Source of the DNA: Orbilia blumenaviensis
Taxonomy: Eukaryota > Ascomycota > Orbiliomycetes > Orbiliales > Orbiliaceae
DNA length: 64,000 bases
Direction of reading: 5' to 3'
Assembly: GCA_036872755.1 (NCBI GenBank)
Contig: JAVHNS010000003.1
Location: 2,294,001-2,358,000 of the forward strand
Under the pieces are notes generated by a model. That model worked only from the letters and a program-made list of their open reading frames with translations, ran no database searches and was not told where the DNA came from. This document shows positions 1 to 10,976 of this stretch, piece by piece (the first letter of the stretch is position 1; each line of letters starts with the position of its first letter). The translations under genes were made by a program, and so were the position numbers.

Positions 1-1897
1 ATTGATCATTGCTGTGTCTGATTTCTGTATCAGAAATTATGTATTTTCTTTTCGTTCTCAGAGTCCAGTCTGCCTGACGCTGTGAAGGGTATTCCGACGC
101 AATAAGCCTGACTTTTCCTCCGCGACAGTAATCTGACAGGGTAAAGCAGTTAGAGCCGCCCTGGAGATTGATCTCAAACACTTAAACGGCTCGAGAAGCA
201 GGGCTACAAAGAAGCAAGAAACATTGAATCAATGAAAGCAGGCGGTACCTAGCGACGGACCTGGCAGGCATTACGACTCTCCCGCACCGCAGCGTCAAAA
301 GCAGCCAACGGGAGCCGATATCCTGACCATTCGTGGGAACGAGGCGGGGCTCAGCGGCGGTATGGAGTAAGGCTTCGGATCTCGGGTTTTTGACGTGCAA
401 AGCCCCAAGGGGGTGACGCTTCAAGCTTCCTTTGAACCATAGAGGGGTAGACGGACAGCGAGAGATCGAGAGATGTCCGTCGGCTTGAATAGGACGGATT
501 CGAGAGGGTTTCCCCTCACTTGATACTCCGTCATCGAAAGAGGGATTTCGTCTAGAGTGCTAGTAGGTGCACATGTGCATACCAGCCGTAGACCAGCTAG
601 TCGCAGTCCTTTCTGGTTCTAGTTCGAGGTTCGACGTTCTCTCTCCATGTAATGTACCCAACTGGTCGGGATTTTGGTTTTGAAACAGTTCGAGTCTGGG
701 TTTCCAACAGACATGTACGCACCCCGTTACATGAGGATGTACTGGGACCTATTATCCTGCCTCGTACGTCGTACAATCGCTGCCCATGGTAATATATTAT
801 GTATGTACGTTTGTACAGCCCTAGGGACAGAACACTAGTTGCGTACGTACTTCTGGCTGGGGAGTATTTAAAATCGGAATCTCATTGATTTTTGACTGCC
901 CGTTTATTTTTAGCAGACAATTACCGGTAGATGCCCAGTCATACGTGCTTAGAATCAATACTTGCGACAGCCCAATCCAACAGTATCGTTAACGTTAGTC
1001 AGGAAACCATAAACGGCCAAACCAAAGAAGGTGAGTTAGCAGGGAAATAAGTAAGTGAGTAAGTGAGTGAGTGAGTGAGTGTGCATTATACTTCTATACA
1101 CCATCGTTGGTACCAACAGCCAAACATTCCGGAGCGTCCTCGTTTCCGGCCGGGACCTTCTTGGAATCGGCCCTCGAATCTGGCGACAAGTAGTCGGATC
1201 CGGATCTCAGGACATCAGAGACATTCGGTCGTTGGACCTTCGAAGCGGGCTAGCGCGGACTAATTGGATATTAGCTGGGACTGCAGCAGCGTGTGAGAGG
1301 GTTTGCCTTGTAATAATAATAATTTCGAAGCTTGTGCTCACCTGAATTGGGACCCATACGTACACCGTACACCATCCTGCCCTTGGTGTCTCTCTGGATC
1401 CCGGGGGGGTAAGGTCAGCCCTTGGAGGTAGTTTTTTTTTTTTTTTTTTTGGCGATCTGGTGGTTTGGCGGTTTGCTCTGGTTTGTTCTGCCCGGGGTCG
1501 AACCAGCCGAAATAAATTTCTGGCTTGCCCCTTCCCTTTCGCTTTCCTCTCACCCATCGTATTCACACTTCCACTCCCAACCGCCTTTCTCCCTCCAACC
1601 TCTCCACCTCCACCTCCACACCCGCCCTTCTTCGTCTTTCCCTTCTCGCGACCGATAGCTTGGATAGGATCGACTAAGACTAAGACTGAGAAGAGGAAGA
1701 CCGAAAGAATCGGTCTGTGGTCGACGAGCCGTTGCATTACATCCGTCGGGGCAAACAAGACAAGACCGTCGAAACATTTCTTTCCTACTACCTTTCCCTT
1801 CCATCGCAACTTCCGACATAGCATATCAGGAAACAGGATCCATTCTTCGAAATCCCTCTGCCATATCACGACATTCTACCCTTCCGCCTCCCCCATC
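1..1897. other. Left-edge intergenic region and AUR1 5' leader
   Basis: I see no gene in this stretch. The open frames here are short or continue into the pyrimidine-rich 5' leader of AUR1 and show no recognisable domain. It holds a GTGA/GTAA tetranucleotide run near 1047-1082, a T19 tract at 1432-1450, and a strongly C/T-rich leader from about 1535 to 1897, which is typical of transcription starts in filamentous fungi. Any gene to the left lies outside the window. Confidence 0.6.
1047..1082. repeat. GTGA/GTAA tetranucleotide microsatellite
   Basis: Imperfect tandem run of GTAA and GTGA units upstream of AUR1. It is a simple sequence repeat with no evident function. Confidence 0.85.
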
Positions 1898-2413
1898 ATG
1901 AGTAGTACCGCCAAATATTTCGCATCTTTTAGAGATGCTGCGTCGTCTCCGACATTATTCTCCCCTAAAATCGCCATTCACTGGCCCTCGGTTCCGATGG
2001 GTGCCGTCATCCCACACAGGTTCAGGAGAAAGATCAGGTCGACACTCAGGAGTGGCTCCTCTCCAGCTTCGTCTCTGGCTCGACTCCAGACTTCCATCGA
2101 CCCTGCCGACACATTGAAGGCTCTCAGGTCTCACCAATGGTCTTTTTACGATGCCCAGTACCTCATCATCGTCGTTGTCGGACTCTTCTGCTTCTCCGTC
2201 ATTGAGGTCCCTGGACCTCTTCTGAAGACACTGATCGCCACGCTCCTTCTGGCCTCTCTCACAATCCCTCTTACAAGACAGTTCTTCTTGCCGCTCCTTC
2301 CGGTCTTGACCTACCTCATCTTGTTCTACTCCTGCAAGTATGTATTACTTTTTTACCCAGTTGCTTAATAATGACGCCAAACTGTCTTACAGTTTGGACC
2401 GTGCACTGCCAAC

Positions 2414-2455
<42 letters not shown>

Positions 2456-3485
2456 CATAGCTTCTTCGAAGCGTATTCGTGTCTGTCTTCAGTAATGTGT
2501 TGCTAACTCCGACCTCTCTTCTAGGTTTATCCCAGCCGAATGGAGACCGCATATTTGGGTTCGCGTACTTCCTGCGCTTGAGAACATCGTATACGGAGCA
2601 AATTTGAGCAATATTCTCTCCAAGCACCAGAATGCTTTCCTCGATATCCTCGCTTGGATCCCATACGGAATCTTACACTTTACCACCCCATTCATCACTG
2701 CTGCCGTCATGTTTATTTTTGGAGGCCCCGGAAGCTTGCCGGTTTACTCTCGAACATTTGGATACATGAATGCTTTGGGTGTCGCTACCCAGCTTGTGTT
2801 CCCCAACGCTCCACCATGTTTGTCTACCAATACCCCTACATGCATAAACTTATTTTTAACGGTTGCAATACTAATTTTACCGTCTGACACAGGGTACGAG
2901 AACAAGTATGGCCTTGCTCCTGCTCACTACGGCATCCAAGGCTCGCCAGCCGGTTTGGAACGAGTTGATAAGCTGTTTGGTGTCGATCTCTATACCTCCA
3001 CTTTCACCGCCTCGCCAATGGTCTTCGGAGCCTTCCCATCATTGCACGCCGCCGTCGCCACAATGAACGCTTTGTTCCTTGGACATATCTTCCCACGTGG
3101 CAAGCCTGTTTTCATCACCTGGATCGTTTGGATCTGGTGGGCTACCCTATATCTCTCTCACCACTACGCGGTCGATCTCATCGCTGGAAGCGTCCTTTCC
3201 GCTGTGTTCTTCTATATCGCCAAGGCCAAATTTCTTCCTCGCGTCCAGATGGATAAGAGATGGCGCTGGGACTACGACTACGTCGAAATTGGCGAGTCCG
3301 AGTCCGAATACTCCTACCTCCTCAGCAGCATTGATACCAGCGTCCAGAAATACCACTCCGACAGCGATGAGTGGACCGTCGGTGGGATGTCGAATTCCGG
3401 CAGCCTGTCTCCCGCTAGTGAAAGCCAGTCTCTCTGGGAAGGTGAAACCCTTGCTGATCGTGAATCCGACTTTGAAACTCGGTAA
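1898..3485 (+). CDS. AUR1: Inositol phosphorylceramide synthase catalytic subunit (Aur1)
   Basis: Transfers phosphoinositol from phosphatidylinositol to ceramide in the Golgi, giving inositol phosphoceramide and diacylglycerol. Exons are 1898-2337, 2525-2817 and 2893-3485 (441 aa). Both junctions restore conserved Aur1 text: intron 2 splits the Trp codon in APPWYEN. Several hydrophobic segments span about residues 85-360. The PAP2-like catalytic motifs are visible: FPSLHAA near residue 292 and SHHYAVDLIAG near 333, supplying the His-His-Asp set of the family. The C-terminus is acidic and Ser-rich. The start is the first ATG after a C/T-rich leader and gives the usual family length. Intron 1 carries a 40-nt A homopolymer. 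In yeast this family is the target of aureobasidin A. Identity is very secure; the exact N-terminus is slightly less so. Confidence 0.96.
2415..2454 (+). repeat. A40 homopolymer in AUR1 intron 1
   Basis: An uninterrupted run of 40 A residues inside the first intron of AUR1, well upstream of the acceptor at 2524. It is the longest mononucleotide run in the window, and its exact length in an assembly should be treated with caution. Confidence 0.9.
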
Positions 3486-5206
3486 TCACACCAGAAATCA
3501 TATATTGCCCATTATCACAGTGTCCGCAGAATCACTTGGTACTGGTGCCCTAATTACATATACCTTTTCCTTCTAGACTCTTTGACCTTTTTTCTTCTCT
3601 TTTTTCTTCCCTTTTTTGCGAAGGTTTTTTTTATATGATACCCAAATTCATCACTCTCGTTTGTACAAAAGAAAACCGGCATTTTTGATTTGCTACACCC
3701 CCAATCCAACGACTCGCGAATTATGAGTTGGGATACCCCTTTTAATGACGACCTCTTTCTTCCGTCCCTGATTGGCTTATCGAGGTTGCCAACGGACGAC
3801 AGCCGTTTACCTTGCGCCCACCAACCTCTTTACGACTATATTCTGTACCATACACCACACCCGTTTCTGTTCCGGCGTCTCCGCTTGTCAGGGTCATGAA
3901 CACACCACTGTCACCATTTTTTAACGTCAACTTGTTTACGAATTTCCTTGTTTACTCCCTCTGGCCCATCATCATTTGGAGTTTCTTGTGTTGCCTCCCT
4001 TTTGCAGCGAGTCCGAGACCTTTTCGAAGGAAACAAGACCCAGAACTTTTTAATGCTTTAATCCTGTTTCCCAAAACCCTTCTCGTTTTTTCAGCCTTTT
4101 TATTTTTTCATGCATGGGAAACGGTGTTTTATTCTTTTGAATCCCCAACCGTTTTGAAGATTTATGTTGGAGGGATTAGAAGAAGAGTCTTGTTGGAGAC
4201 TCTCGAACTTTTTAATGGCTTGGTGTTTTCCTTCTCACATTTCTTCTTTTTTCTTTGGCTTTCCTTTTGTCATCCAATGTGTCTCTCGGAGCCTTTTGAG
4301 GTTCTTGGTGAATCACTAATAATAAGATGGTTGGTGAGGTTTGGTGAGGTTGGAAGGATTTTAAACCAGGAATCCGAGGAAGAGAGAAAGATAATAGTAT
4401 GTATACATACGAAAAGGCAGCTATTCAGGGCGGGAAGGGGAATATGGACAAGGCGAGAGATATGAGTTATGCACAGTCTCTTTTCTTCGACATGCGGACG
4501 ATGAAGAGAGCGGAGAGAGGGATGTGAGGATGAGACCGAAGAGAGAAAGGGGACTGTGTTCGTCTACCGAGCGACTAATTTTTTTTTTTTTTGTGTTCCT
4601 TCTCTTCTTGTTTGGCCAACCTTTTGATGTCTCTCGCTTCACCTCCCATCGGTCCTTCCCGAGCTGCGGCCCACCCCTTGTAGTAATTAATAAAGTAATA
4701 ACTGGAAGAAATGGAATCGAGACTCCTCTTTCCACAATGGAGTTGGAAAGAAGAGGAGAATCTCTTGAAATTATTTTTTTGGTCTCTTGTGCATTGTAGT
4801 AGCTTGATCGTGGCCTCGAAAACGTGACGTGATTTGGTAATTTTTGTTGGGTACAAGACAATATGCATGAACGTCTGATTACTTTGTAGTTTATCCGTTT
4901 TTAGGTTTAGTAATAGAGCGCCGCTTATGGGTAAGTACCTAAGTAGGTACCCAAGGAGTAAAATGTTATGAAGTACCTGCAGGAGAGAAGAATTATATTT
5001 TTTTTCCCTAACGCTCAGGAGATGCATGTATGCGTGTACAAATACAGGCCCCAAGCCTTAAGACATCCTAGCTATAATGCGAAAGTGCGCGGTCTATATG
5101 AGTAACAATATATTTACAGTTTGCGTATATATACAATGCAGCCAACCAACCAACCAGCCAAGGTTTCATCCAAGGAAAACACCAAGGTGCGAGAGAAGGA
5201 AGGCGG
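3486..5206. other. Convergent 3' intergenic region AUR1 / LETM1-like gene
   Basis: This region lies between two convergent genes. It is T-rich on the plus strand and holds a 217-codon open frame (3812-4465) whose composition looks like translated T-rich non-coding DNA, with no recognisable motif. It should contain the two 3' UTRs. No RNA gene or repeat of note was found, apart from short GTAAGTA-type blocks near 4930-4965. Confidence 0.6.
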
Positions 5207-6443
5207 TTAAGAAGTGGGAAGAGCAAGCCATCGCTCCCAGATTGTGACACCTTTCTTGCTGTCCGTGAGCCACCGCTGCAATTCGGCCCTGAGCTGTTGT
5301 TCGGACTTGCCCAGCACCATACTATAAAAAAAAAAGGACAACAGTTAGCAAAATGAAAATATAGATGAAAAAGGCAATTACCCAAGCGACTAGAAAGCTT
5401 TGAAGGCTAAAAAGGTGATGAAAACAAAGAGGTGATATGACTTACATGCCACGATCCACGCATGCAATCTCCAATTCAGGCGGACTGAGCTTCATCACAC
5501 CTCCCCCTTTTGTGATTAACATGTCGTCCGTCGCGAGGTAGACTTCATACCGAAGCAACCTTTTATGCAGGACGAATCCTAACGGGAGCGGTAAGAACCG
5601 GGATGGCCACAGCCCCGAATGTCGCCCGACCACGGTTGAACAGTGGACTTTCTCCTTCCAGGTTAGTTTATCCAATCCCTCAGCTGGCCTGTTGACGCTG
5701 GTTGAAGGAAGGAAAGATTCGAATGAGGCTCTTATCTTTCGTTCTCGCTTCTTACGATCGGATTGGATTTGAGTCGGGATTCTGCAGGTTATTGGGACGA
5801 TGTTGGAGAATGTGGCGACTACTAGGGGTGTGAATTCCCCGCAGACAGTAAAGAGGATGGCAAAGAGAGGGATACGGCGGAAGTCATGTTGATTCCGTCT
5901 GGAGGGTTTTTATATCATCGCTCGTCAGCCAAATACTCACTTACTTTAGCTTTCCCGTAGTATACTCTTTTTTCTTTCTTTCCCTCAACTAAAAAAATAT
6001 GATATAAAGTAAAAATTAGAAAGGAGAAAGAGAGAGACTAACTTGAGTAGTTGGAGATCACCCCTAGTCAACCATTTATTCTGAACGATACCAGCATATC
6101 CTCTATCGTCCTTCCACCTAGCCATGACAGGACCAGCCAGACGAGGATTTACCCAGGCTGCATTTTTGAGTCCAGTTTTGTAGAAGGAAAGATATCCCTT
6201 TCCGATTTTGAAATAATAGGCAAATATACTCTCACCCGGCTGGCGAGGGGGTGGGAGATTGAGATGAGCCGGAAGGGTAGACAGAGGTCCGTTTATAGGA
6301 CCGTCATATCGAGGGTCTGGTTGGGAAGAATATGTCCTTAACTGCTGCGGGACAAGGCCCAGGCGGGCGGTAACTGTCCGAGCCGCAGCCTGGCGAGCAG
6401 CGGCCTTCCCGCATGCCGCCGCCGCCACAAACGTTGTGGTCAT
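5207..6443 (-). CDS. Mitochondrial LETM1-like ribosome-binding-domain protein
   Basis: Exons are 6443-6043, 5898-5446 and 5321-5207 (322 aa). The first 40 residues are Ala/Arg-rich without acidic residues, as in a mitochondrial presequence. Exon 2 begins with the LETM1 hallmark, a basic RRIPLF pair followed by a hydrophobic stretch ending in GEFTPLVV. It then has a domain in which a basic LLRYEVYL segment, LSPPELEIAC and RGIMVLGKS line up with the LETM1 ribosome-binding region; the C-terminal QLRAELQRWL also matches. The protein is much shorter than Mdm38/LETM1 and lacks the long coiled-coil tail, so it belongs to the short LETM1-RBD-only group. A likely role is as an inner-membrane factor for mitochondrial translation or ion homeostasis; that is inferred from the family. 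Splice phases agree at both junctions. Confidence 0.88.
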
Positions 6444-6948
6444 CTGCTAATGGAGAAACTTGCAAAGGAAAAAAAAAATTTTAAAAAAAGGATTTGAAGT
6501 TGCAATACAATGGTATAATACAACCAAGCCAACTGCGAGATCCCGTCGGGTACCAGGGGGGGAGCCTAGCTAAGTATCTAGTGGCTGGAATATCCGAAGG
6601 GGAAGGATCCCGAAGCAAACACCTGATGGTAGAGTGATTGGAGTGTGCGAATCTGCTGTACAAGGTGACACGAGATGGAGAACCCAAAACGGCGGGACCG
6701 GATTGGATCGAATTGGATTGGATGGTATTAATATAATTCCGGGGAAGGAGAGATGATGTGTAAAAATTGACTGTTTGAGGTTGATGGTATGCTGAGCACT
6801 GCGCCGAGTGTCTGGGGATGCATCTTGTCAGCAGGTAAAGAGGACAACCGATACAGCGCAGCACGGTACAGGCACACGAGCAATCAACCAGACGGGCAAG
6901 AAGGAAAGCAAGCAAGGGAGCAGCCACTGCAATCTCTCTTTCTCTAGC

Positions 6949-6982
<34 letters not shown>

Positions 6983-7540
6983 ATAAGAGCGAGCTGGGAT
7001 CCTTCCTTGCTGGCTGGCTGCTTACCTACTTACCCACTTACTTGACTACTACTATCTACTAAATAATAAATACTTCGTCAAGTAAAATATATAAGCAAGC
7101 AAGCAAGCAAGTAAGCAAAGTAGCTGCCATTGGATTCCTGACCGGCTATAATTTCACTCTCATCATATACCTATCCAATCCATAACGGGTTTTTTTATTT
7201 CATCCTCGCCACGACGACCAAGCGCTTGATTCAGCGCTGTGAACAAACGAGAGACGAGACAGCGACAAAATAGAGAAAGAAAGAAAAAAAACAATCGTAT
7301 ACACGGCAGGCGCATACGCATACACATACAGTAATTGTACTGTATTTTCTGGCACTGCTTTTCAATATGGGAGTCCACATACATCTCTGCTGCCCTCTTC
7401 TCCCTCTTCCTCTTCCTCCTCCTTCGTCTTCACTTTCACCTCCCACTTGTTCCCTCTCAAGATCTCCCTCTCCGTCTTCAATCTCCTATCTATCAAACGA
7501 CCCTGCCGATTCAATCGACTCAGACTGTTTCCCTGTTAAG
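6444..7540. promoter_or_regulatory. Divergent promoter region (LETM1-like / disordered ORF)
   Basis: Shared upstream region of two divergently transcribed genes. It contains a CTGT tetranucleotide microsatellite, AGCA/AGTA-rich short repeats around 7090-7120, and from about 7375 a long C/T-rich leader directly before the ATG at 7541. Open frames across it are low-complexity and were not accepted as genes. Confidence 0.55.
6949..6978. repeat. (CTGT)n microsatellite
   Basis: About seven perfect CTGT units in the divergent promoter region. Confidence 0.9.
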
Positions 7541-9700
7541 ATGGTGAGGAGCGACAAGAACAAGCCAACGACGAAGAAGGCCGATGGTGAGGGCGATAGT
7601 AGCGATGGGCGTACACCCCGGGTTCGTTGGTGGTCGCCTTTCCGAAGGATGGTAAGCTAGCTAAACTCCCTTTCTCCCTTCCCTTCTACCCAACCTCGAT
7701 TCCAGCCACCCTTTCGTTCCCAGAGAGAAAGAAAGGAAAAAGAATTGAGCAAAGAAAGACGATGAGATAGCCCTAGAGATGCAGAAGGTGAAGTTGATGA
7801 AGGAGAAGAAGAGAGAAAGAGGGAAGAAAATTGGAAATTTGTTGTCTTGAAGTTGTTAAGCGAGTTTAAGCGAGCTCTGCTTCCCAATCAGGCAATTCCA
7901 CTGCCCTCAACTTCCTTCTTATATATTCTTTCCTCAGAAGCTTAGCAGAAAGGCCTTTTGCTTTTTCGCCCTTGCTTTTGATTCAACTTCGAATCCTCTT
8001 TCTAGATCCCGGATCCTCGATATCTGCATCTTCTGCATTTGCATTCCTGTCCTGGGGGCAGTTCTTTTTGTTCTTCTCTCTTCGGCCCAGCCCAGAATAA
8101 GCAACTAACTGTCTTCGATAGCGTGGCCGTGGATCTGGAAGCCCTCCCCGAAGACGTCTGAGGTCTCCACCTCCTCCACCTCCTGCCACTTCTGATTCTG
8201 CTTCTCGAGCTGAAGAAGACGATACCGATAACCAGAGCACTAGAAGTGCTACTAGGAGCAGTAGCAGTATCAGCATCAACAGCACCGAGAGTACCAGCAG
8301 CAACAACAACAACAACAAACAGGGCAACGATTTTGACGGATCCAACACCGACAACAACAAAAATTCCAATAATAATAGTAATAATAACAACGACAACAAC
8401 GACAGCGACGGCAACCCCACCACCACCACCACCACCACTACCGCTGCCAAAGAAACCCCACCCTCACCCCCACCTCCAGGTGTCCCATCATCGCCATCAT
8501 CATCAGAAACTTCACAACCACAACAAAAATCACAACAATCACAATCACAATCACAATCACAACCACCCTCTTCTCCTTCTTCCCCACCACCTTCACCACC
8601 ACCACCTCCTCCACCCGACCCACAGGATATCTACTCCCATAGTCGACGCCGTCCTCCTCGCTCCCGTTCACCTCCTCCTCGAAGTCTCTGGAATATAATT
8701 CCTGTTGCTTCTTGGCGACGACGTGCCCGTGCCCGCTCGAGGTCCAGACACCCTTCCAAATCTCCTGCTCGTCCCCAATTCGACTCGTTCAACGATCCTG
8801 AATATCTAGAATTCGACGCTGCTAAGCACTTTCGCCCTCCTCCCAGACGTGTTCAGTCGGTTCCAAGGGCATCTGAACGTGCTGCACGGGTTCCAACCCC
8901 ACCAAGTATCCTTAAGAACAGTGCACCCCGCAGAACTGAAAACTACCCTCTCCCAGCCCCCACCGAAGCGGAGAGAAATTGGCGTACCACAATTTCTCAA
9001 CTCCCTTCCGTTGTCGCTGACGCCGTTCTCAAAGAGAGAACTAGCGTCGAATTTGATATCAGGAGCCGTGTCCACGGTTACTTCGACACGGACCCTATTC
9101 TCTTTACCGACAATACCACTCCGGAACGTAGACCTTCACCACCACTTCCACCCAGCGCTCCCGGCTACCTCGACAAACAAGGGAGAATAGTTAGCATCGC
9201 TCCCTCCTCTGGCGTGGTTCCCTCAAGCGGCTCCGATTCTAATAATTCTGGTACCGCCACTGCGAAGGCTGTTGAAAAGGAAGGGACTCGAGCCTCTGCT
9301 AAAAGCAAGGCCGACCTTCAGAACTACAGGTCTCTCCTCGAGGGTGTCAAGCATATCCCTGAAGCAGCACCCGCAAGAAGACGACGAGCATATTTTGTTC
9401 CTTCTGACCCCCAACCTGAGAACGTCAGCCCTCTTCGAACCCCCTCCGCCCAGAATACCCCCAGGGCCACGACTGTTAACTATAGCATCCGACTGACGCC
9501 CATAAAAGCGCACCAGGAGCAAACAGCAAGCTCTGGTGAACAGAGTCGGCGTGGCAAGAGCAGGTCGCCTAACAGAAAGAGCGAAGACGATAGGGACCGC
9601 GATAATGTACGTATATTACGCCAAGATTCGGTGTCCCTTTCCCTGGAAACTAACAGCTCTGCAGGGCGGAAGCGAAAACAAATCCCAGGGGGATACCTGA
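7541..9700 (+). CDS. Long disordered Ser/Arg/Pro/Asn-rich protein overlapping prefoldin 3
   Basis: Not a recognised family. Proposed exons are 7541-7651, 8122-9606 and 9665-9700 (543 aa). The first intron has a good donor and an AACTAAC branch before GATAG, but it is long for this locus (470 nt) and could hide a small exon. Exon 2 is open for 495 codons. It encodes Pro- and Arg/Ser-rich segments, runs of Asn, Thr and alternating Ser-Gln, SR-like basic patches, and a more ordinary stretch at about residues 220-420. No domain, signal peptide or membrane segment is visible. After the intron at 9607-9664 this frame stops at 9698-9700; if the intron is kept it runs to 9735. Either way it overlaps the prefoldin subunit 3 start in another frame. 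Its ATG follows a classic C/T-rich leader. Alternatively it is the N-terminal half of a fusion with prefoldin, using the AG at 9656. Confidence 0.6.
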
Positions 9701-10436
9701 GGCCCCGTTCATCGAGAACGTCGAGGATTTTGTGACCAGCAAGCAGGAAATCGAGCCTGCCATACGAAAGTTCAGCGAGATGATAGCGTAAGAACGACCC
9801 GCCCTTTACCCTTTCGTATCAGCCTTTCGCGTTCTGAAATCCGCTAACTTGTCGCATAAGAAAATATACATACATGATGGAATCTAACGCCCGCCGTGCG
9901 GCTGGGCTGAAAGATAAAATACCTGATATAAAGAAAACTCTTCAAATGGTGCAATTCTTAGACACCAAGAATAAAAAAGGCGATGAAGAGCCAATCTCTA
10001 CTATGTTTGAACTCTCCGACACCCTCTATGCGAAAGCATCAGTAACACCGCCATCTGAAGTGTACCTCTGGTTAGGTGTATGTAACCCTACCTCCATTCC
10101 ATCCTTGTTCACATAGCCGTTAGCTTAGAAGCATACTGATCAAATGGTGGATTTCTAGGCCAACGTGATGTTGGCGTATCCTAACGAAGAAGCCATTGCC
10201 ATGCTCAAGCAAAAGCTGGCTGCTGCCCAAGAGTCCCTTCGCAACTGCGAAGAGGACATCGATTTCCTCAGGCAGCAGATAACTGTATGTTTACTGGTCC
10301 TTTCAAGTAACGAGCGTCAGACCCTAATACTGATTATCATCGAATTCTATAGACCCTAGAGGTGAACACCAGTCGCATGTACAACTGGAACATCAGTTTA
10401 CAGAGGAAGGAGAAGGAGAAGGCGGGGGGGAATTAA
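9605..10436 (+). CDS. PAC10: Prefoldin subunit 3 with a splice-made start codon
   Basis: Subunit of the hexameric prefoldin that hands nascent tubulin and actin to the CCT chaperonin in the cytosol. Exons are 9605-9606, 9665-9787, 9861-10077, 10159-10284 and 10353-10436 (183 aa, normal for the family). Conserved blocks in order are NPRGIPEAPF, the first helix, GLKDKIPDIKKTL with VQFL, the DTLYAKA beta hairpin with VYLWLGANVML, the second helix NCEEDIDFLRQQIT, and MYNWN. No ATG occurs in this frame upstream within the exon. Removing the 58-nt intron (donor GTACGT, branch CTAAC, acceptor TGCAG) joins AT to G and yields MAEAKTNPRG, a typical beginning for this protein. The start therefore exists only in spliced mRNA. 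An in-frame fusion to the upstream ORF through the AG at 9656 is the main alternative. The fungal symbol PAC10/GIM2 is by homology. Confidence 0.9.
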
Positions 10437-10976
10437 TTTTCTTTCTTTGTAACTATTATGGGACCTGCCCCCCATGGATGGGGTGGCATGGCATAAAAAA
10501 GTTTTTAATACGGGGTTTTCTTACCTTTCATGATATGATCGTCTCCACGTGAATATGCCGTAGCCCGTGAAGTAAAATCACTAGAGCCCCATGAAACTGG
10601 TCGGGTTCTCTATGTTGCGGCGGATCGCACGCCCGGGCCAGCCCTGTTCGTCTAAAGGTGGGTCCTTCCCAGTACCATCATTGAGGGACGGGACTTGCCG
10701 GCCTGTCGTAAACAAGCTTTGACAAGACACACAAGCAGCTTGCTTGATTTCCAATCTGATCTCAGAGACCCGTGGCAAAATACTCGAGCGGCTGAACGGC
10801 GTCGCCATTTCGGGTATCGTTGCGCTTTTTGTGGCTTAATTCTAGCCCCTCCCAAAATGCTTCGTTAATTACAATGGAAGTTCTCGATATATAGTCTCCA
10901 GACCTCCTGGAAGTCCTGAAGATGTAATAGTTCCTTATTTTCTCGCCCTGCGGCTCTCCACTGGGATTTTGAAGCC
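10437..10976 (+). other. Intergenic region downstream of prefoldin 3
   Basis: Holds the prefoldin 3' UTR and the promoter of the secreted-protein gene. Both genes are on the plus strand. I see no further gene or repeat. Confidence 0.6.

Noticed and set aside
1490..1510. Possible tRNA B-box (GGTCGAACC)
   Set aside because: No matching A-box or cloverleaf arms at the right distances. No tRNA found elsewhere by eye, though a tRNA scan would be decisive.
1207..1869. 220-codon minus-strand frame over the AUR1 leader
   Set aside because: Lys/Gly-rich reading of the C/T-rich leader and T19 tract; no domain.
3812..4465. 217-codon plus-strand frame after AUR1
   Set aside because: Phe/Ser-rich translation of T-rich DNA with no domain, no splice partners and no leader, located in the 3' region.
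7983..8698. Frames antisense or shifted over the repeat-rich exon (Val/Leu-rich or His/Pro-rich)
   Set aside because: Mirror translations of CAA/CCA/CAC repeats of the accepted exon; composition shows they are shadows.
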